Below, in pieces: positions 57,168 through 64,000 of a stretch of 64,000 bases of DNA. The notes beneath the pieces were generated by a model. It was given only the letters and a program-made list of their open reading frames with translations. It had not been told where the DNA came from and ran no database searches. The stretch covers positions 682,001 to 746,000 of the forward strand of contig NC_089243.1 of the NCBI RefSeq assembly GCF_000512585.2, read 5' to 3'. Numbering within the stretch: position 1 is the stretch's first letter; every line of letters begins with the position of its first letter. Position numbers and translations under genes: made by a program. This DNA is from Kwoniella bestiolae CBS 10118 (lineage: Eukaryota; Basidiomycota; Tremellomycetes; Tremellales; Cryptococcaceae).

Positions 57168-58597
57168 TAGGTAGCCACGTAGTTGGTATACTTATGACCC
57201 CATATCTCTATTATACTATACGAGCAGATGTGTTTTTCAGTCTGAAATCTCAAATAATCAGTATTGCAGCTTGCGAGTATGTCATTTCGTCCTGCTCAGA
57301 TCCGAAGCGGTAATCTTAACGTATCCGCAGTCACATTGTTTAGTCATAAATGGGTTAAATAAGCTAGGACCTGTGCCCTGAAGGGAAGGGGTCCGTCGGA
57401 CGCGTCTCTTGGCACATTTACTCTGCTCGTCCTGCTTAGCTCATTTGTTGGAGAAGCGGTAGCGAACCGATACCTCTACTAAGCTATTGTAGTGTTCAGT
57501 AGATGACCTAACAAGGAGGCTTGTGAGAAGGAGAAGATCGTTCTTGACTATTTCGGTCGTGTAGTGCCGCTCTACTATAGCTGAAGCAAGGGAGCTGTGA
57601 TGAGTATCATGCATATAGTTCGTATACTCCTATATGGATGTTATTACTTCAGATGCGCTAACGAAAAAGACCAACATCCATTCTATTGCTTTGAGTTTGA
57701 ACGGAAGACCAGCCTCGGACCGAAAGTAGATGGAAGGCGATTAAGCGAGACCGCATGTCTGAATCACATCTCTGCAGACCGACTGTTTGGGCATTTGAAA
57801 GCATAGCATTGAGCAATCTCTTCATTCTGCTCTGAGAGGTGCAGGAGGACCGTGCGGAATAGATTAGAAGCAAGAGCTCGATCCGCTTACCGTTTGTACA
57901 CCTGTCGAGATCTCCCGGCGTGTTTCCCCTGCAGATGTCAGATTTGCATAGCCCCGCTCGGAGGTGTTTGGGTTGCCCGTGTTCTGCCCTTAGTTCAAGG
58001 CTCTTTATTTTACATCTGGGAAAGGCAAATGTACGGTATGATATTCTCGTCGCCGGGTACTCTAGTGCTCTAGTGAGTATCAGATATAGATGCATAAGCA
58101 AGGAGTAGCAGCATAAACAAAAGCGATGGAGTGAGGTACTCGTATAGTTAGTTGTACCGCCGCCACTTTGATCATCGGCGTAATTAAGGCTATTTGAGAA
58201 TTGTATGGTGGATTGTTTGGTTGATACGCGTCAGCATATGAAATGAATGGGGATCATCACCTGATATATGAGCCTTCACCCCATCCCGTCTTTCTTTTCT
58301 GTTTACATAGCCCCACGGAGATCATTCACTCTGTTCTATCCTACATTCGGATCCATCCGTTTCCACACCTACACCCAATCATCCATAATCCAAAGCAGAA
58401 CAAGGACAAAGGAGAGGAAAAGGGATCATACAGTGGAATAGAATAGCCCGTTTCGTCATCCTACTTTACTCTTTCCCATCAAACGGGTTTACCCTACGAT
58501 ACAGTCCAGTACCTTTGGCTTGGCTTTTTCTCTTGACCCCATCCAATCCATCAAAACAAACCAACAAATATACAATATATACATACAAACGTTCAAG
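57168..58597. other. Intergenic region BTB gene-PAL1
   Basis: 1.43 kb with no supported gene. A minus-strand ORF at 57658-58101 has no recognisable domain. The last 250 bp before PAL1 are pyrimidine-rich and likely hold its promoter and 5' UTR. Confidence 0.5.
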
Positions 58598-61500
58598 ATG
58601 GCTCCTCCACCCCAACTTCCTCCAAAGGATTATAACTCAACCTCTTCGTTTCTCTCTCCCAATAATTCCAATTCTAGAATATCGTCCGGTTCGAGATCAA
58701 GTTTAAACAGTAGTTTTGTGGATCAAGATTTGGCAGAAGCTGTGAGGGATTCCGTGCAGATCAAACCTAGGTCCCCTCAACCTCAACAACAAAGCAGCGG
58801 ATCATTATTATTCGACACGGTCACTGGATCAAACACCACCTCAATACTAAAGAACAAGAACCAACAACCACCCCTACCTTCACTTAACCCATTAGTACCT
58901 CGACGAACCCCCTCACCTTCTGCCAACGCCAACGCAAATGAGATGAGCGTCTATCAAGCGAAGCATAGTTACTCGCACTCGTCCCCTGATATGTCAAGTA
59001 TCGGTCAACCATCATTACCTTCAACAAGGATGAATCAGCTCACCACGCCCCAAAACCCATTTGCAGATGATGAGATTGAACCCTCTGGCGAGGGTCGTAT
59101 CAAACCCCCTGGAAGTGGGCATGTGTCCAACAGGTCTTTTGGGAATAACGCGCAATTGGAAAGTGACGGGACGGTCCTGCCTAATAGAGCGAAGTTTAAT
59201 AGATCTCAGACTGGGTGAGTGAACATCTTTCGATTGGTGCATCTGTGTGTTTGGGCGCATGATCAGCGGGTGTGGACGCAACAACGTGATCACTTGTTGT
59301 GCCGTCTAGGCGACGAGAGAGCGTGGTTCTTTGCTTGTTGGGGATATGGGATATCAGAGACTCATCAAAGGTGGAATACAACGATGATTGGGAGAGAGGT
59401 GAAAGGAGGGATTGGATGGAAATAACAAGACAGCACGCATTTCGTTGCATTGCATTGCATTGGACCATCAAATTCAAATAGCGATCAATTGGTCTGCTTT
59501 CTTCGTTTTTCATGCCTCATGGCGAATGAACACTCTCACCATATCCCACACACTCACTTCATCAGCTTCTATAATATTCTTTCCAATTTGCCGTTTGCCT
59601 TCTTACGTGACTTTATTTTCTCTCTGTTTTATCGTCTTCATTTCTTTTGCTTTCGTTGAGATCTACAATACATCACGCAAGCACACAAGCTGACGTATGA
59701 TCACTTGCAACCTCCCTCTACCTTGCATCAAAATGTTACCCCCTCGTCCACCCCGAAAATCGAACACCCAACCTCAATATCCTGGTCAACCCCAATATCC
59801 ACCTCGACGACCTTACCCCATGACTCGACATAACAGTTCCGCAGCAGCTACCTCCTCTTCCGCTCACTTGCTCGGTCCCTCATCACCCACCAGTGCATCA
59901 GCCAAGACGAGAACCAGAAGATCAATGTCCTCTGATTCATACGGGTTCAGCTCGGATATGCCAAATATCAAAGAACTCACGTCCGGCCAGAAGAAAGCTC
60001 ACGAAGATAAGAAGGGCAGTCGACACGCGGATGTCATTGATACGTGGGATCCAACTGGTCTAGGAAGTGCTAGTGAGTCTTCATCATTGCAATATGCTTA
60101 AGCACGATTGATCACTGATGATATACGTGTCGTACTGCAGTGTGGCATCAGTGAGTCTAGGGTGAAGATTCCTCTGAAGTCGTGGTATCTATGCTTACAC
60201 GACAATAGCTCCGGACCATATGACGCTGCTGCCCCATCACGAAATCAGAACTTACCGGGGAACAAGGCACCCATGCAAGCCTTCAGAGCACCTCCCGTAC
60301 AGTCTCCACCTCCCAAAGGTCCAACCACGATCTCACTATCCCAACCAGTTGTTCCTCCCAAAGATCCAGTCGTTGAGGGGTCCGACAGACCAGCTCATCG
60401 AAGAGGGCAATCAGGTACTCGATATGGTGCGCCTGCCAATAACCGACGTGTGAGCGGTGGTGGATTGACTGGACAATACTCGACAAGTATGCCAGCGGGT
60501 GGAGGATACTTCCCTAATATCACGGATGAACCGCATGACGAAGCTGCTATGGCTAGACTTGAAAGACAGAGAGAAAGAGAAGCGAAGAGACAGGCACTCA
60601 AGGCTGCATGGGGTATTGATACTCGTGAGTGACTGGCGCTGGTAAATGTATCAGTCACAGCACAAAGCTGACAATATCACCTTCAGCTGAACCGTTCGAA
60701 GATTTCGGCGGATCACCCAACGATGGTACGGTAGATTGTGAGTTGATCTCCTCTTCTCAGTAAGCATTCGCTGACGATATCGTTTTCAGTGGCAAGCGAA
60801 TACTATTCCCCCGAGTCTGTCAGTGCGCCTCTCCCGGGCAAGCCTGCACGATCGCCTGGTATTCGATTTGGAATGGGCGCGACCTCACCGCCAATAAGGG
60901 AGGAGGGAATTTCGCCCATCGGTGAATATCCACCCAACAATGGGCGAACAACAGCGGCAGGACCGGGAGGAGTCAAGCGAACTAAAAGCTTGATGCAAAA
61001 GATTAAAACCATGGTGCGTCATCGATCCGAATCTATCGAGTCTGGAGGCGAGTCAATGCCTATGCCTATGCCGGTTCCTGTCGGTGGACAAAGGGGTAAA
61101 CCTGCTAGTCCGGGGTGGGAAGATAGGGACAGACCTGCTGTAGTGGAAGAAGAGGAACTGGAGGATGAATATCCCATTCCTGGAGGAGGTCAATTTGACG
61201 ATGTGGATGATCAGGATGTGTTCACGGATAGAAGACGAGCAGATGAGGGGGCGGTACCCAGAAGAAGGGTAGTATCGGATGGAAGACAGTGAGGGGAGAG
61301 GAGTGATGTCATGTGATATCACGTTGTGTGTGTATATTAGAGATACGACTCGGAACGAAATATGAATAAGATTGTAATACTGAAGAAAGAATGGCGTCGC
61401 TGACGTCGAATATATTGTGGTTGTTCTTTTTACTTTGTAAATTGCGGTACAAATTCCTATAACAGCGCGAAAACCCTGGATTGTCCAACCGAAGTTCATC

Positions 61501-62104
61501 GCCTAAAGCCTACTCCCCGACCGAAGGCGTCACCACCTCATCGTCCAACGAATCGGTACCTGTCCCATCTGCCGACTCGACCAAACGACCCGGATTCTTT
61601 TCCAGGACGTCCGGAGGAAATGGCGGTAGGAACTCCCCGTCAAAGAAACCGCCCATCCCCACGAACCTATCGACCGTCCAATCTCAAGTTTCTTCGCCCA
61701 ACGAGATTGATGATAATCCTTTAGACTTCAGTCAAGAAGGCAGAGAAGAAGAAGATCTGGATGCGGAGAGGATGGTCCCCTCAGGAGCGGGCAGCGGGTT
61801 CGTCCTGGTCGAATCGCCCAGCTCGAAAGCGAGAGCTATGAAAGCTTTGAAGAAGGAGCAAGAACACCAAAATCACCACCACCACCATCATCGATCCGGA
61901 TCAAACTCGGCAGGAGTATCAAGTGTTCCTGCCAATCGAACGAAGTATCTGCCCACCCCACCTGTCGCACCGGTCATGCCTGATTTCAATGACATTCTCC
62001 CTCCTCCGTCCAGGAAGAATTCACCGTTGGAAGTTCCCGATGAGGGGGGACTGAAGAGGAAGACTTCGATGGTTAAGAAGTTGAAAGATAGGATGGCCAA
62101 GTAG
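58598..62104 (+). CDS. PAL1: Pal1-family cell morphology / endocytosis protein
   Basis: Exons I can place: 58598-59214, 59837-60072, a 10-nt microexon 60141-60150, 60209-60624, 60687-60737, 60790-61288, and probably 61495-62104. The Pal1 signature is DVIDTWDPTGLGSA then MWHHSGPYDAAAPSRN and NKAPMQAF. The middle MWHH is supplied by the microexon. An NPF motif (TPQNPFADDE) in exon 1 is a ligand for EH-domain endocytic proteins such as Ede1. The rest is low-complexity, with two basic helical segments, SLMQKIKTMVRHRSES and TSMVKKLKDRM, the second at the C-terminus. A His run lies near residue 520. Pal1 marks sites of growth and early endocytosis at the cortex. The joins around the long intron 1 and the last intron are less certain. 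Confidence 0.82.
60141..60150 (+). other. PAL1: 10-nt microexon of PAL1
   Basis: TGTGGCATCA is bounded by an acceptor (TGCAG) and a donor (GTGAGT). With the phase-1 donor before it and the phase-2 acceptor after it, it encodes the M-W-H-H of the signature. Skipping it shifts the frame. Confidence 0.8.
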
Positions 62105-62683
62105 ATGATTCATGCTTGGGGGGGGGATGGGAGGAAGGGTATTTTGGATTGATGGGCACCTTGATCCGGAGAGCAGGATTGGTTCTTGAAGGAGTGGACT
62201 TTTTGGGGGGTTTTGGGCCATGAGACGGGGGGAAGGGATGGTTATAGGAAGGCGGTATTTCATTGGACATTTTAGTTTACTCTACTACGTATTTGATTTT
62301 AGATTTTTCCCCCTTCTTCCTCATCAAGATGTTCAATTGATTTCCTTCTATATAGTTTACGTCTACTACTTATATCTTTTTCGTCTCATCTTTCATATTC
62401 CCCCAATATTCTCTGTGTAACCCAGTCTCCGTGTGAGTGCTAGAAGAGCGTACATATGAAATCTATGCTAAGATTACATATCATGCTATGTTATGTTTAT
62501 AATTTGTGACCCCTCGAGGACTGTTATCGTTATCTCGCTCCTACTAGGGAATGACGTAATTGCGAGTGGAATACGTTTGCCACTCATCCAGCCGTGATCT
62601 ATTCCACGTTACAACATCATCCTTCGTTATTGTATCTACCTGCTATACCGCCGCTTTGTCTAAACAGAGCATACCCCGTCGCC
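62105..62683. other. Intergenic region PAL1-SAF1
   Basis: PAL1 3' flank and SAF1-like promoter. It contains G-runs near 62118-62127 and 62203-62231. No gene is seen. Confidence 0.6.
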
Positions 62684-64000
62684 ATGTCAGATCACCCGAC
62701 TCTCACTGATATACCCAACGAAGTGGTTCTAGACCACTTATTACACGCCTTGCAATTGAGAGATATCGCTTCGCTCTCTGCTGTGAACCGTCAATTCAAC
62801 TTATTGACTGTGAGTCAATTCCTCCATATATTGTAGTCATTCCTGTCTGTTGAGATCTGACATCAACGCATCGTCGTACAGTCCGACCCTGCATTCTGGC
62901 GCTCCAAGACCCTATCCGACTTTACATTCCCCACCACCTCCCACCCGACCACCTCCTCGAAGGGATGGTGGAAGCATGTCTACCTTGGCCTCCTCAAGCC
63001 CAAAGCATACGTATGGGGTTCGAGTGATAATAATCGCTTAGGTGGAGCAGAGTTGGCTACTACGAGGAATCACAGGAGGTATATTGATATTCCCTCTGAG
63101 ATATCCTGGAATACTAGTGAAGGGAAGGTGAAGAATTGGAATGAGAATTTGAAGGATAGTTTGATTACTGCTTTATCATCGAAAGTACAGCCTGAAGAGG
63201 GAGATGTAGTAGAGAGGGAAGGAGAGGAGGGAGGAGGGAGAAGGAGATCAGGGGTGGTGGAGTTGCAAGCTGGAGGATGGAGTTTTACAGCTAGGCAGAG
63301 TGACGGGTCCGTCTGGGTGTGGGGTGAGTCATGGGCTTTCCCACAAGCTGCTCCCATCACCTTCCGTAGCAATGAGGTGGGAAGAGGATGGGATTGGGAC
63401 ATAAGTTGATAATTCATTTTCGACCTTGCCATAGGGCAACTTGACGGTACACGGCCTGGATACCGACTCCAATCATGGGAAGATAAACATTGTCCATGTC
63501 CTACACCTACCAAAATCCCACTACCATGTAAAGTCGAGTCCATCTCTGCAGGGAGAAGACACCTGCTGGTACTGGACTCTGATAATCTGATATGGGAGTT
63601 GAGATCGTGGGGTAAAGTCAGTTAAACAATTTTCGTTTCAGCTGTCTAAAGTAGGGGATCATTAATATGCTGATATGATCCTGTCTGATATGGTTTAGGC
63701 ATACTATCACACCGCACCTGAACTGACCGCCCCGACCGGACACGGTACCACCCGCCTCCCACCACATGTCGTACAATTGTCTACGGGCTGGCAACATTCC
63801 GCTGCGCTCACTTCGAAAGGCGATATTCACGTTTGGTACCCCTTTTCCAATCTGTACGAGAACAGTCTTTCAAGTGAACTGAGCAATGTGGAGACGGGTG
63901 ACGAAGATAGGGGTTTAAAGTATGGTAAAGTTGGGGACAATGTTTTAGTGACGTTACCGTCTTTACCCTCGAGACCTGGAAGTCAAGCCTCCGCTTCAAA
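62684..64000 (+). CDS. SAF1-like F-box protein with RCC1 repeats (partial, cut by window end)
   Basis: The gene starts at the ATG at 62684 and continues beyond 64000. The F-box is TDIPNEVVLDHLLHALQLRDIASLSAVNRQF, followed after a short intron by DPAFWRSKTL. RCC1-type blades follow: KPKAYVWGSSDNNRLGG, AGGWSFTARQSDGSVWVWGQLDG, ISAGRRHLLVLDSDNLIWELRSWGK and LSTGWQHSAALTSKGDIHVWYP. F-box plus RCC1 is the layout of yeast Saf1 and relatives, substrate receptors of SCF ubiquitin ligases; Saf1 itself targets vacuolar enzyme precursors. The target of this protein is not known. At least three introns fall within the window. It is the second RCC1-blade ubiquitin-adaptor gene here, along with the IBTK-like gene. 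Confidence 0.85.

Noticed and set aside
57658..58101. 147-codon minus-strand ORF
   Set aside because: No recognisable domain, no splice partners, unusual amino-acid make-up; not enough to call a gene.

Overview
The window is nuclear DNA of an intron-rich basidiomycete yeast, most probably a Tremellomycete of the Cryptococcus/Kwoniella group. Reasons: almost every gene is cut by many short introns (about 50-80 nt, donors mostly GTGAGT, often with a CTGAC- or CTCAC-like branch site); orthologues of SOG2 (RAM pathway), PAL1, SUR2 and the DASH subunit DAD3 are present; and a single dispersed 5S rRNA gene lies between protein genes. I find 21 protein-coding genes (the last runs off the right edge), one 5S rRNA gene and no clear mobile element, tRNA or CRISPR array. 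Genes were assembled by hand from ORFs plus splice signals. Outer boundaries are usually firm; inner splice sites are approximate unless given exactly.

Layout. 0-9 kb: an RTA1-type membrane protein, a Utp8/NOL11-like rRNA-synthesis factor and mitochondrial NADP-isocitrate dehydrogenase (all minus), then SDH assembly factor 3 (plus) diverging from the dehydrogenase, then a minus-strand 5S rRNA gene. 10-25.6 kb: a secreted LPMO-like copper protein (plus), SOG2 and NUP85 (minus), glucose-6-phosphate isomerase (plus), and a four-TM fungal membrane protein (minus). 26-37.5 kb: an AN1 zinc-finger protein (plus), an IBTK-type ankyrin-RCC1-BTB-BTB protein (minus), proteasome ATPase RPT3 (minus) and elongation factor ELF1 (plus). 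37.7-42.8 kb: a small BRCT protein and an alpha/beta hydrolase with a very large disordered insertion (both minus). 44-50.5 kb: a secreted two-array repeat protein and an MFS transporter (plus), convergent with a monocarboxylate-type MFS transporter (minus). 52-64 kb: DAD3 (minus), sphinganine C4-hydroxylase SUR2, a BTB-like protein, PAL1 and a SAF1-like F-box/RCC1 protein (all plus).

The genes are mainly housekeeping and the order looks like an ordinary fungal chromosome arm. Themes that recur are mitochondrial TCA-cycle function (divergent IDP1 and SDHAF3), ubiquitin-proteasome function (AN1 protein, IBTK and RPT3 side by side, plus SAF1), and cell shape and surface (SOG2, PAL1, secreted proteins). 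I did not find a convincing new multi-gene system. The most interesting details are a 10-nt microexon that completes the PAL1 signature, an 8-nt last exon that makes the HbYX tail of RPT3, a 5S gene with an altered internal promoter element, a secreted protein built from two exact-period repeat arrays, and an LPMO-like protein with an N-terminal histidine.
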